Positions 1 through 7,242 of a stretch of DNA of 8,874 nucleotides are shown one piece after another (the first letter of the stretch is position 1; each line of letters begins with the position of its first letter). The translations under genes and the position numbers were made by a program. Source of the DNA: an uncultured Bacteroidales bacterium (GTDB lineage Bacteria; Bacteroidota; Bacteroidia; Bacteroidales; UBA932); assembly GCA_946405485.1 (NCBI GenBank), contig CAMJHJ010000094.1, positions 1 through 8,874 of the forward strand. The letters run 5' to 3'. The notes beneath the pieces were generated by a model. It saw only the letters and a program-made list of their open reading frames with translations, did no database searches and was not told the DNA's origin.

Positions 1-318
1 GTCCAGAAGATGTTCGCCCTGTCGGATGTCTATATCATGCCTTCAGTCTCCGAGCCTTTCGGCATCTCGCCGCTCGAGGCGATGCGGACCGGAGTCCCTT
101 CGATCATTTCCCATCAGTCCGGCGCCGCCGAGGTCCTGAGATACGCCTTCAAGGTGGATTTCTGGGACGTTGACGCAATGGCTGATGACATCTATGCGTT
201 GCTCCAGTATCCTGTCCTGTCCGAGTTTGCGGCGAAGAAGGGTTATGACGAGGTTAATGAACTCAAGTGGAACAATGCCACCGCCAAGTTGAAAAAAGTT
301 TACGAATCGCTAATATGA
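1..318 (+). CDS. GT4 family glycosyltransferase, C-terminal fragment
   Basis: This is the last 105 codons of a gene that begins before the window; the frame is open from base 1 and stops with TGA at 316-318. The fragment carries the donor-nucleotide half of a GT-B fold glycosyltransferase. The line PSVSEPFGISPLEAMRTGVP holds the E-x7-E motif (Glu18 and Glu26 of the fragment) that binds the nucleotide-sugar in GT4 enzymes. It is followed by the usual glycine-containing loop (SGAAEVL) and a C-terminal helix ending in KKVYESLI. Family members transfer a sugar from UDP- or ADP-sugar in the cytoplasm. The acceptor cannot be read from this piece. Its stop overlaps the start of the GH57 gene by ATGA, so the two are probably translationally coupled, and the context points to alpha-glucan metabolism. 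Sure of GT4-type fold and frame; unsure of substrate. Confidence 0.85.
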   Translation, partial: VQKMFALSDVYIMPSVSEPFGISPLEAMRTGVPSIISHQSGAAEVLRYAFKVDFWDVDAMADDIYALLQYPVLSEFAAKKGYDEVNELKWNNATAKLKKVYESLI

Positions 319-1520
319 ACCAGAAGAGCATTTGCCTGTACTTCCAGGTACATCAGCCGACCCGGCTCCGTCTGTACCGCTTTTTCGATATCGGTAAAGA
401 CTCCCATTACTATGATGACTTTGCGAACCGGACGATCATCCGCCGGGCAGTCCAGGACTGCTACCTGCCGATGAACGCCGTGCTGCTCGAGCAGTTGAAG
501 CAGCACAAGGGCGCCTTCAAGGTCTCCTTCTCCATCTCGGGCACTACGCTGGAGATGTTCGAGCGCTATGCTCCTGAGGTGATCGACAGTTTCAAGGCGC
601 TGGCCGATACCGGTTGCGTGGAATTTGTCTGCGAGACCTATTATCACTCGCTCTCTTCCGTGGCCTCCCAGGCTGAATTCAAGCACCAGGTCATGAAACA
701 GCGGGATCTCGTCAGCCAGCTCTTCGGTGTCAAGCCTGTGACTTTCTGCAATACGGAGATGACTTATTCCGACAGCATCGGGGCCACCGTCTATGAGATG
801 GGCTTCAAGACAATGCTGACCGAAGGCGCCCGGCACATCCTGGGTTGGCGCAACCCGGATTATGTCTATTCCTGCGCGGCACAGCCTAAGCTGAACCTGC
901 TGATGCGCAACGCTTCGCTGAGCGACGACATCGCCGTGCGTTTCTCCGATCCGTCCTGGGACGTGCAGCCGCTCACGGCGCAGAAATATGTCGGCTGGCT
1001 GCGGGGCGCGGAGGGCGACATTGTCAACCTCTTCATGGATTATGAGTCCTTCGGCGTTTTCCATCCGGCTTCGAGCGGGATTTTCGACTTCATGCGGGCG
1101 TTGCCCGAAGAGGTCCTGTCCGACGGATCTATGGCGTTCGTCACACCGGCGGAGGCTGTCAAGAAGCACAAGAGCGTCGGCCCCATCGAGGTTGAAGATG
1201 CGATTTCCTGGGTTACGGCGGAGAATGACCTTTCCGTGTATCTGGGTAACGAGCTCCAGCAAGATGCTTTCAACAAGCTGTATGAACTGACGGAAAAGCT
1301 CTCGATCCTCAATGATCCCGTCCTCTGGGCGGACTTCGGACACTTGCAGCAGAGCGCCAATTTCTACTACATGAGTACGCAGTTCTTCTCCGACGGGGCC
1401 AGTTGGCGTTATCCCAACGTGTATGATACGCCGTATGAGGCCTTCATCAATTATATGAACGTTTTGAGCGACTTCATCATCCGGGTGAATGACGCAATGG
1501 CCGTTAGAAATGAGCGCTAA
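315..1520 (+). CDS. GH57 family alpha-amylase-like glycoside hydrolase
   Basis: A 401-residue cytoplasmic protein (no signal peptide) of glycoside hydrolase family 57, retaining enzymes that hydrolyse or transfer alpha-1,4-glucan. The five family regions can be followed. Region 1 is FQVHQP (His13). Region 2 is around SFSISGTTLE. Region 3 is TFCNTEMTYSD, with the expected nucleophile Glu148. Region 4 is NLFMDYESFG, with the expected acid/base Asp242. Region 5 is near AFVTPAEAVKKH. Both catalytic carboxylates are present, so it should be active. I chose ATG 315 because it forms an ATGA overlap with the upstream stop and places the family start (NQKSICLYFQVHQP) at the N-terminus; an in-frame ATG at 267 would add 16 unlike residues. 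The 3' end overlaps the next gene by 11 bases. The neighbours suggest it trims intracellular glycogen or maltodextrin; exact specificity (amylase versus glucanotransferase) is not decided by sequence. Confidence 0.92.
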   Translation: MNQKSICLYFQVHQPTRLRLYRFFDIGKDSHYYDDFANRTIIRRAVQDCYLPMNAVLLEQLKQHKGAFKVSFSISGTTLEMFERYAPEVIDSFKALADTGCVEFVCETYYHSLSSVASQAEFKHQVMKQRDLVSQLFGVKPVTFCNTEMTYSDSIGATVYEMGFKTMLTEGARHILGWRNPDYVYSCAAQPKLNLLMRNASLSDDIAVRFSDPSWDVQPLTAQKYVGWLRGAEGDIVNLFMDYESFGVFHPASSGIFDFMRALPEEVLSDGSMAFVTPAEAVKKHKSVGPIEVEDAISWVTAENDLSVYLGNELQQDAFNKLYELTEKLSILNDPVLWADFGHLQQSANFYYMSTQFFSDGASWRYPNVYDTPYEAFINYMNVLSDFIIRVNDAMAVRNER

Positions 1521-4500
1521 AGTGATTAAGAATCCCGACTATTTGTTCGAGGTAAGCTGGGAAGTTTGCAACAAGGTCGGCGGTATCTATACGGTGGTTT
1601 CCACCAAGGCTTTTTATTTGAAGCCGCAGCTGAAAAGGCACCATATCCTGATCGGTCCGGATGTCTGGATGGACGTTGAAGCCAATCCGGACTTCATCGA
1701 AGATCCGACCCTCTATGCCGGCTGGAAGGTCCAGGCGGCTGCCGAGGGAATGCGGGTCCGGGTCGGCCGCTGGAATGTGCCGGGCCGGCCGACGGCGATC
1801 CTGATTGATTATAAAAGCTTTATCGACCAGACGGACCACATTCTGGGCCAGCTCTGGGAGAGTTTCGGAGTGGACTCGATCACGGGTAATTGGGACTACA
1901 AGGAGTCTGCGCTCTTCGGCTATGCCGCGGGTCGTGCGATCGAGAGTTTCTATAAGTACAACCTCTATGCTTCCGACAAGGTCGTGGCCCAGTTCCACGA
2001 GTGGCAGACGGGCGCGGGCTTGCTGTATCTGAAGAAGCATTGTCCGGCGGTCGGTACGGTCTTCACGACCCACGCGACCATGGTCGGACGCTGCATCTGC
2101 GGCAACAATTATCCGCTCTACGGGCGTTTCAACGAGTACAATGGGGACGAGATGGCGACGCGCCTGGGTGTCAAGGCGCGGTTCAGCCTGGAAGCCAAGT
2201 CAGCGCAGAATGCTGATGTCTTCACGACGGTGAGCGAGATCACGGCACGGGAGTGCGAGCATTTTGACGGCCGTGCGGTCGACATCGTGACGCCCAACGG
2301 CTTTGAGGAAAGCATCACGCCGGAGAATGCGGAGGCATTCAACGGGATCCGGAAAGCGGCACGTGAGAAACTGATCCGGGTCGCGACGGCCATGTGCGGC
2401 GCTTCGATCGCGCCGGATGCGCTGCTCGTCGGAATCGGCGGACGTTACGAGTTCCACAACAAGGGCATTGATATTTTTATCGATGCGCTCGCGCAGATTG
2501 CGCGTGAAGGCTGTAAGGACCGCCAGGTCTGCGCTTTCATCATGATCCCTTCGGGCCATAATGGACCGGACCGCAACCTGCTGCGCAAACTCGCAGGCGA
2601 GGGTTGCGAAGACTATACGACCCAGGTCAGTCACCAGCTGATGAACCCGGAGTGGGATACCGTCACCCGGCGTTTCGCCGAGCAGGGCCTGTACAACGCT
2701 CCTTCGAGCGATGTGAAGGTGTTCTTCATCCCTTCGTATCTCAACGGGTCGGACGGGATCTTCGATATGCGCTATTATGACCTGATGTCGGGTCTGGACC
2801 TGACCGTCTTCCCGTCTTATTATGAGCCTTGGGGTTATACGCCGCTGGAGAGCGTGGCGTTCGGCGTACCTACGCTGACGACGAGCCTGGCGGGCTTCGG
2901 CCTATGGGTGCGCAGCCACTATCAGGGCAAGCATCCCGGCATCGCGGTGGTGGACCGCAATGACGACAACTATGACCAGGTCGTCAGTGCGGTCAAGGCC
3001 CGCATCCTGGAGATGGCCTCGCTCGACTCCCAGACCCGCCTCCAGTATATGGAGAATGCCCGCGAGGTGTCCCGTATCGCCTTGTGGCAGAATCAGATAG
3101 AATATTATAAGCAAGCCTATTCGCTTGCGCTTGATAAAGTAGTGTCCCGGATGGGCGAGTACCCGTCCCTAAAAGAAGAAAAGTTAATGAAAGAAACCGA
3201 ATTGCAGATCAGCGCCCCGACTTGGAGAAGCGTGATGGTGACCCGGCATCTGCCTGATGCCTTGGCCGGCCTGGAGAAATTGAGCGAAAACCTGTGGTGG
3301 TGCTGGAATGATTCCGCGAAGGCTCTGTTCAAGACCGTGGATCCGGAGATTTGGCACAAGTCCGGTCACAATCCGCGCGAGGTGCTGGATACCGTGAGCC
3401 TCAAACGCTTCAAGCAACTGGCCCGGGATCCAGAATTCCTGGCCCGGATGAAGGAAGTGCTCGCGGAGTTCGATAACTATATGGCCGCCAAGACTGAAAG
3501 GACCGATCCCTCCATTGCCTATTTCAGCATGGAATACGGTCTGGACACGTCCCTGAAGATTTATTCCGGGGGTCTGGGCATCCTGGCCGGCGACTATCTC
3601 AAGGAGACCAGCGACATGAACGTCAACCTCGTGGCGGTCGGTTTGCTGTACCGCTATGGCTACTTCACGCAGAAGATCACGGCCTATGGCGACCAAGTCG
3701 CCGAATATGACGCCCAGGACTTCCTGCGCATCCCCGCGAAACCGGTGTTTGACGCGGAAGGCAACTGGCTCACGACCAAGGTGGCGTTCCCGGGCCGTAC
3801 CCTGACGGCGCGCATCTGGAAAGTGGCGGTCGGCCGTACCGACCTCTATCTGCTGGATACGGACTTCGAGGCCAACGTGCCGGAGGACCGGCAGGTGACC
3901 TATCATCTGTACGGCGGCGACTGGGAGAACCGGCTCAAGCAGGAATTGCTCCTCGGCGTGGGCGGTATCCGCGCCCTGCGCGCCCTGGGCATCGATACGC
4001 AGGTGTATCACTGCAACGAGGGACATGCCGCTTTCATCGGCCTGGAGCGGCTGCGCGAGTACATCCAGGACAAGAATCTCGACTTCGCGGAAGCGATGGA
4101 GGTGGTCAAGGCCTCCTCGCTCTTCACGACCCATACGCCGGTGCCTGCGGGACATGACGCCTTTGACGAAGGCCTGCTGCGCAAGTACATCGGCCACTAT
4201 CCGGAGCGCCTGAAGATCAGCTGGGAGACGATGATGGGACTGGGGAAGGTGCATGCCTCCGATCCGGGCGAGAAGTTCTCGATGAGCATCCTCGCCGCCA
4301 ATGTGTCCCAAAATATCAACGGCGTGTCGATGCTGCATGGCAAGGTCAGCCAAGACATCTTTGCGAACATGTATCCCGGTTATCTGCCCGAGGAACTGCA
4401 TATCAGCTATGTCACCAACGGCGTGCATTATCCGACCTGGGCTTCCAAGGAATGGAAAGCCCTTCATGCGACCGTTTTCGGCGAAGAGTTCAAGACCCAT

Positions 4501-5751
4501 CATTACGACAAGTCCTGCTTCGAAGGGATTTATAACCTGAGCGACGCCCAGGTATGGGATGTGCGCAAGATCCTCAAGAAGGAATTGGTGCGCATCGTGG
4601 GCGACCGGCTGGGTGACCAGGCGTTGAGCAGCCACTATTCGCCGCGCCAGATCGTCAAGATCAAAGATACGCTGCGCCCCGACGTGCTGACGATCGGCTT
4701 TGCCCGTCGTTTCGCGACCTACAAGCGGGCGACGCTGCTCTTTACGGACCTGGACCGGCTTGACGCCATCGTCAACAATCCGTCCCGTCCCGTCCAGTTT
4801 ATCTTCGCCGGTAAGGCGCATCCCGCCGACAAGGCCGGTCAGGACCTGATCAAGCAGATTATCAACATCTCCAAGCAGGACCGTTTTATCGGCAAGATCG
4901 TTTTCGTGCCGGGATACGACATTTCGCTGGCCAAGCGACTGGTCCAGGGCGTAGATGTCTGGATGAATAACCCGACCCGGCCGCTGGAAGCTTCCGGTAC
5001 GTCCGGCGAGAAGGCAGCCATGAACGGCGTAATGCATTTCTCCGTCCTCGACGGATGGTGGGTCGAAGGCTACAAGCCGGGCGCCGGCTGGGCCTTGCCG
5101 CAGGAGCGCACTTACGACGACCAGAGCTACCAGAACGAGCTGGATGCCGCGACGATTTACAATATCATCGAGAATGAGATCGCGCCGGCGTACTATGCCA
5201 CGGACGCCAAGACGGGGATGTCCTCGGAATGGATCGGCTTTATCAAGAATACCGTGGCGCAGGTGGCGTGCAATTTTACGACCAACCGCATGCTGACGGA
5301 CTATTGCAACCAGTATTATCTTCCGCAGGCGAAGCGTTCGGCATGGGTCAATGCCGATGATTTCTCCAAAGCGCGGGAGATCGCCCTGTGGAAGAAGCAG
5401 GTGCGCCGCAGCTGGGACAACATCTCGGTGGTATCTTCGACGCAGCCGGCTTCGTCCTATTCACTGTCTCCGGACAATGAGTTGAAGGCGGAGGTTGTGC
5501 TCAACATCGGTGATCTCAAGCCCGAGGATATCGGCGTGGAAATGCTCTTCACGACCTCCGATCGCAAGGGGAAGCTGCACCTGAACAGTGTTTTCGGCTT
5601 TGACCTGGTAGAATACAACGACGGCGTGGCGACTTTCCAGGCGTCCATCCTTCCGGAAGTGACCGGCTTGTACCAGGTCGCGACCCGCGTCTATCCCAAG
5701 AACGCGGAGCTTCCTCACCGGCAGGATTTCCCGCTGGTGAAATGGCTGTAG
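1510..5751 (+). CDS. Fused GT3 glycogen synthase - GT35 alpha-glucan phosphorylase
   Basis: A 1413-residue cytoplasmic protein joining two enzymes that act on the same polymer in opposite directions. Residues 1-559 are a GT3 glycogen synthase of the eukaryote-like type. Motifs are WEVCNKVGGIYTV (17-29), FTTHATMVGR (His188), GGRYEFHNKG (Arg312, Lys318) and FPSYYEPWGYTPLE with the E-x7-E pair Glu439/Glu447. The arginine-rich glucose-6-phosphate switch of animal and yeast synthases is not seen. Residues from about 575 to 665 match DUF3417, the N-terminal domain of short alpha-glucan phosphorylases. GT35 follows: AYFSMEYG (670-677), SGGLG (686-690), HTPVPAGH (from His875), phosphate-site Arg1067 and Lys1072 in RFATYK, and EASGTSGEKAAMNG with Lys1168 as the expected pyridoxal-phosphate lysine. 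A beta-rich tail closes the protein. All key residues of both halves are present, and each half is the length of a stand-alone enzyme. ATG 1510 overlaps GH57 by 11 bases; an in-frame ATG at 1489 is less likely. An in-frame Met560 (ATG 3187) could mark the ancestral phosphorylase start. Confidence 0.93.
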   Translation: MSAKVIKNPDYLFEVSWEVCNKVGGIYTVVSTKAFYLKPQLKRHHILIGPDVWMDVEANPDFIEDPTLYAGWKVQAAAEGMRVRVGRWNVPGRPTAILIDYKSFIDQTDHILGQLWESFGVDSITGNWDYKESALFGYAAGRAIESFYKYNLYASDKVVAQFHEWQTGAGLLYLKKHCPAVGTVFTTHATMVGRCICGNNYPLYGRFNEYNGDEMATRLGVKARFSLEAKSAQNADVFTTVSEITARECEHFDGRAVDIVTPNGFEESITPENAEAFNGIRKAAREKLIRVATAMCGASIAPDALLVGIGGRYEFHNKGIDIFIDALAQIAREGCKDRQVCAFIMIPSGHNGPDRNLLRKLAGEGCEDYTTQVSHQLMNPEWDTVTRRFAEQGLYNAPSSDVKVFFIPSYLNGSDGIFDMRYYDLMSGLDLTVFPSYYEPWGYTPLESVAFGVPTLTTSLAGFGLWVRSHYQGKHPGIAVVDRNDDNYDQVVSAVKARILEMASLDSQTRLQYMENAREVSRIALWQNQIEYYKQAYSLALDKVVSRMGEYPSLKEEKLMKETELQISAPTWRSVMVTRHLPDALAGLEKLSENLWWCWNDSAKALFKTVDPEIWHKSGHNPREVLDTVSLKRFKQLARDPEFLARMKEVLAEFDNYMAAKTERTDPSIAYFSMEYGLDTSLKIYSGGLGILAGDYLKETSDMNVNLVAVGLLYRYGYFTQKITAYGDQVAEYDAQDFLRIPAKPVFDAEGNWLTTKVAFPGRTLTARIWKVAVGRTDLYLLDTDFEANVPEDRQVTYHLYGGDWENRLKQELLLGVGGIRALRALGIDTQVYHCNEGHAAFIGLERLREYIQDKNLDFAEAMEVVKASSLFTTHTPVPAGHDAFDEGLLRKYIGHYPERLKISWETMMGLGKVHASDPGEKFSMSILAANVSQNINGVSMLHGKVSQDIFANMYPGYLPEELHISYVTNGVHYPTWASKEWKALHATVFGEEFKTHHYDKSCFEGIYNLSDAQVWDVRKILKKELVRIVGDRLGDQALSSHYSPRQIVKIKDTLRPDVLTIGFARRFATYKRATLLFTDLDRLDAIVNNPSRPVQFIFAGKAHPADKAGQDLIKQIINISKQDRFIGKIVFVPGYDISLAKRLVQGVDVWMNNPTRPLEASGTSGEKAAMNGVMHFSVLDGWWVEGYKPGAGWALPQERTYDDQSYQNELDAATIYNIIENEIAPAYYATDAKTGMSSEWIGFIKNTVAQVACNFTTNRMLTDYCNQYYLPQAKRSAWVNADDFSKAREIALWKKQVRRSWDNISVVSSTQPASSYSLSPDNELKAEVVLNIGDLKPEDIGVEMLFTTSDRKGKLHLNSVFGFDLVEYNDGVATFQASILPEVTGLYQVATRVYPKNAELPHRQDFPLVKWL
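3187..3189 (+). promoter_or_regulatory. Internal ATG at the synthase-phosphorylase junction, possible second start
   Basis: This in-frame Met codon (residue 560 of the fusion) sits exactly between the GT3 and DUF3417/GT35 halves. The bases just before it (3170-3186) are strongly A-rich, with A-runs and no C, in an otherwise GC-rich gene. That resembles the A-rich leader seen before Bacteroidota start codons. Seen: the position, the composition and the fact that an 854-residue product from here would be a full-length phosphorylase. Inferred: it is either the scar of a former gene start or a working internal start giving free phosphorylase. Confidence 0.35.
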
Positions 5752-5760
5752 TTTCCTGAA

Positions 5761-6663
5761 ATGGTCGTAGCCACCGGTTTTTTCGACGGCGTCCATCTGG
5801 GACACCGGATCGTGATCGAGGCGCTGGTCCGTGCCGCGCAGGAGCGGGGCACGGAAAGCGTCGTGGTCACGTTCTGGCCCCATCCGCGCAATGTCCTGCA
5901 GAATGACGCCCGGGGCCTCCGGCTGCTGTCATCCTTCCCGGAGAAGGAGGCGATGCTGCGGCAGTTGGGCGTGGACCGGGTCGAGGTCATCCCTTTCACC
6001 CGGGAGTTCAGCCGCCTGACGACGGAGGAGTATCTCCGGTCGCTGGTCATGGAGCGTTTCGGGGCGGACGCCATCGTGCTGGGGCCTGACAACCGCATCG
6101 GTTACAACTCCGGTACGACGGACCAGATCGCCGCGATCGCGCAGGGCATGGGACTGGAGGTGATCCGCACCGAGCCCTATGTCCTGGACGGGGTGACAGT
6201 CAGTTCGACCAAGATTCGGGGGGCGCTGGGCTCCGGTGACGTGACCCAGGCCGGCGCGATGCTGGGTTATGCCTATCCGCTTTCCGGCATTGTCGTGGAA
6301 GGGGACCGGATCGGACGGACCATCGGTTTCCCGACGGCCAATATCCAAGCTTCGGATCCTTTGAAAGTCGTTCCTGCGAACGGCGTCTACCTGTGCCGGG
6401 TGCATACCCTGGGGCAGGACTTCCATGGGATGACCAACATCGGCACGCGTCCCACGGTGACGGGCGTGTCGGAAGGGGAGGCCCTGTCAGCCAAGGTCCG
6501 CACGGTCGAAACGCATATTTTCGGTTTCGACGAGGAGATATACGGGCTGGATATCCGTGTCGGATTCCTGCAGCGCATCCGGGCTGAGCGGCGCTTCTCA
6601 TCCTTGTCGGATCTCCGTGAGCAGCTGGTCGCCGACCGTGAATTATGCCGGTCGTTACTATAG
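5761..6663 (+). CDS. ribF: Bifunctional riboflavin kinase / FAD synthetase
   Basis: A 300-residue cytoplasmic enzyme that phosphorylates riboflavin to FMN and adenylates FMN to FAD. The N-terminal nucleotidyltransferase domain (about 1-160) starts at once with GFFDGVHLGHR (HxGH motif, His12 and His15), continues with FWPHPRNVL, and ends with the SSTKIR motif (148-153). The C-terminal riboflavin kinase domain (about 165-300) has GFPTANI (189-195), NIGTRPTV (226-233) and the Glu250 region ETHIFGFDEEIYG. The start is ATG 5761, 9 bases after the stop of the phosphorylase fusion; that stop is in the same frame, so no longer N-terminus is possible. The protein therefore lacks the 10-15 residues that usually precede the first strand. 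The usual GYDxxFG loop reads GPDNRIG (108-114). It is probably co-transcribed with the glucan genes, though the functions are unrelated. No FMN riboswitch can fit in the 9-base gap. Confidence 0.95.
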   Translation: MVVATGFFDGVHLGHRIVIEALVRAAQERGTESVVVTFWPHPRNVLQNDARGLRLLSSFPEKEAMLRQLGVDRVEVIPFTREFSRLTTEEYLRSLVMERFGADAIVLGPDNRIGYNSGTTDQIAAIAQGMGLEVIRTEPYVLDGVTVSSTKIRGALGSGDVTQAGAMLGYAYPLSGIVVEGDRIGRTIGFPTANIQASDPLKVVPANGVYLCRVHTLGQDFHGMTNIGTRPTVTGVSEGEALSAKVRTVETHIFGFDEEIYGLDIRVGFLQRIRAERRFSSLSDLREQLVADRELCRSLL

Positions 6664-6680
6664 GAATAAAAAATTATTTG

Positions 6681-6688
6681 TATATTTG
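6681..6688 (+). promoter_or_regulatory. Bacteroidota-type -7 promoter element before greA
   Basis: The octamer TATATTTG matches the Bacteroidota -7 consensus TAnnTTTG at every fixed position and lies in the AT-rich gap after ribF. A start site about 6-8 bases downstream would fall near 6694-6696, giving a leader of roughly 70 bases before greA. The -33 element (TTTG) is not convincing at the expected 19-21 base spacing; the nearest candidate (TTAC at 6655-6658) is poor. A second, weaker -7-like octamer (TTACTTTG, 6734-6741, one mismatch) could give a much shorter leader. Confidence 0.6.
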
Positions 6689-6696
6689 CAGTCGAT

Positions 6697-6730
6697 AAAG
6701 GGGTTCTGCCATCCAGGCAGGACTCTCTTT
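6697..6730 (+). promoter_or_regulatory. Stem-loop in greA leader, possible ribF terminator or attenuator
   Basis: CTGCC (6706-6710) pairs perfectly with GGCAG (6716-6720) around a five-base loop ATCCA. The stem can be extended outward to 6697/6730 for about 14 pairs in total, with three G-U pairs and one bulged C at 6723. T-rich sequence (CTCTTTTG) follows the core. It lies just downstream of the -7 element, so the hairpin would begin almost at the 5' end of a greA transcript. For transcripts coming from ribF it could act as a weak terminator. The pairing is seen by eye; the function is inferred. Confidence 0.45.
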
Positions 6731-6732
6731 TG

Positions 6733-6764
6733 ATTACTTTGTTTGACAAATAACCAAAAGTAAT
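6733..6764 (+). repeat. AT-rich inverted repeat ending at the greA start codon
   Basis: ATTACTTT (6733-6740) and AAAGTAAT (6757-6764) are perfect 8-base inverted arms separated by 16 bases, and the right arm ends at the base just before ATG 6765. A smaller palindrome, TTTGACAAA (6742-6750), is nested between the arms. As RNA this would be a weak, mostly A-U stem covering the ribosome landing region; as DNA it could be a dyad operator. AT-rich sequence makes chance repeats more likely, so confidence in function is low. Confidence 0.35.
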
Positions 6765-7235
6765 ATGCCACAATTCCATTACATGACGGCAGACGGCCTC
6801 GAGAAAGTCAAGGCCGACCTCGCCGAAGCGCTCGCCCAGCGGCCGGTCATTTCCGCGCAGATCGCGGAGGCCCGCGAGAAGGGTGACCTTTCCGAGAACG
6901 CCGAGTACGAAGCGGCCCGCGAAGCGCAGGGCCTCCTCGAGGTCAAGATCGCCAAGCTCCAGAATCTGGTCGCCAACGCCAAGATCATCGACGAGAGCCA
7001 GCTGAATACGGATGTCGTCCGCATGATGAATAAGGTCAAGGTCCAGAACCTGGCCAACAAGATGGTGATGGAGTTCACCATCGTCGGTGAGACCGAGGCT
7101 GACTTCGCCCACGGCAAACTGGCCGCGACCACTCCCATCGCCAAGGCTCTCATCGGACATGCCAAGGATGAGGTCGTCGAGGCCCAGGTCCCTTCAGGCG
7201 TGATCAAGTTCAAGATTCTCGACATTTCAATTTAA
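6765..7235 (+). CDS. greA: Transcription elongation factor GreA
   Basis: A 156-residue protein, normal length for GreA, which enters the secondary channel of RNA polymerase and stimulates cleavage of backtracked RNA so that elongation resumes. Residues 1 to about 78 form the charged coiled-coil with the tip signature GDLSENAEYEAA. Asp41 and Glu44 are the acidic tip residues that place the catalytic metal, at the same numbers as in E. coli. Residues from about 85 to 156 form the FKBP-like domain that docks on polymerase, with TPIAKALIGHAKDEVVEAQVP as its conserved run. The start ATG 6765 gives the typical N-terminus and is preceded by an A-rich stretch, with no Shine-Dalgarno. It is the first gene of a probable greA-HIT-lipoprotein operon and has its own promoter-like element and a structured leader. 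Confidence 0.97.
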   Translation: MPQFHYMTADGLEKVKADLAEALAQRPVISAQIAEAREKGDLSENAEYEAAREAQGLLEVKIAKLQNLVANAKIIDESQLNTDVVRMMNKVKVQNLANKMVMEFTIVGETEADFAHGKLAATTPIAKALIGHAKDEVVEAQVPSGVIKFKILDISI

Positions 7236-7242
7236 ACGAAGC

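Noticed and set aside
267..314. A longer start for the GH57 protein at ATG 267
   Set aside because: The extra 16 residues are unlike the family N-terminus and would overlap the GT4 coding end by 52 bases; ATG 315 gives a classical ATGA coupling and a family-like start.
300..1343. A 347-codon minus-strand open frame opposite the GH57 gene
   Set aside because: Antisense to a gene with all GH57 motifs in place; no motif or start signal of its own.
1489..1509. A longer start for the synthase-phosphorylase fusion at ATG 1489
   Set aside because: It adds only seven non-conserved residues and enlarges the overlap with GH57; ATG 1510 gives the shorter overlap.
3184..5037. A 617-codon open frame on the minus strand opposite the phosphorylase half
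   Set aside because: It is exactly antisense to a strongly conserved enzyme, has low-complexity His/Arg/Gly-rich composition and no recognisable domain; such shadows are expected opposite GC-rich coding sequence.
5752..5760. Possible FMN riboswitch controlling ribF
   Set aside because: Only nine bases separate ribF from the upstream stop codon, so no riboswitch can be present directly before it.
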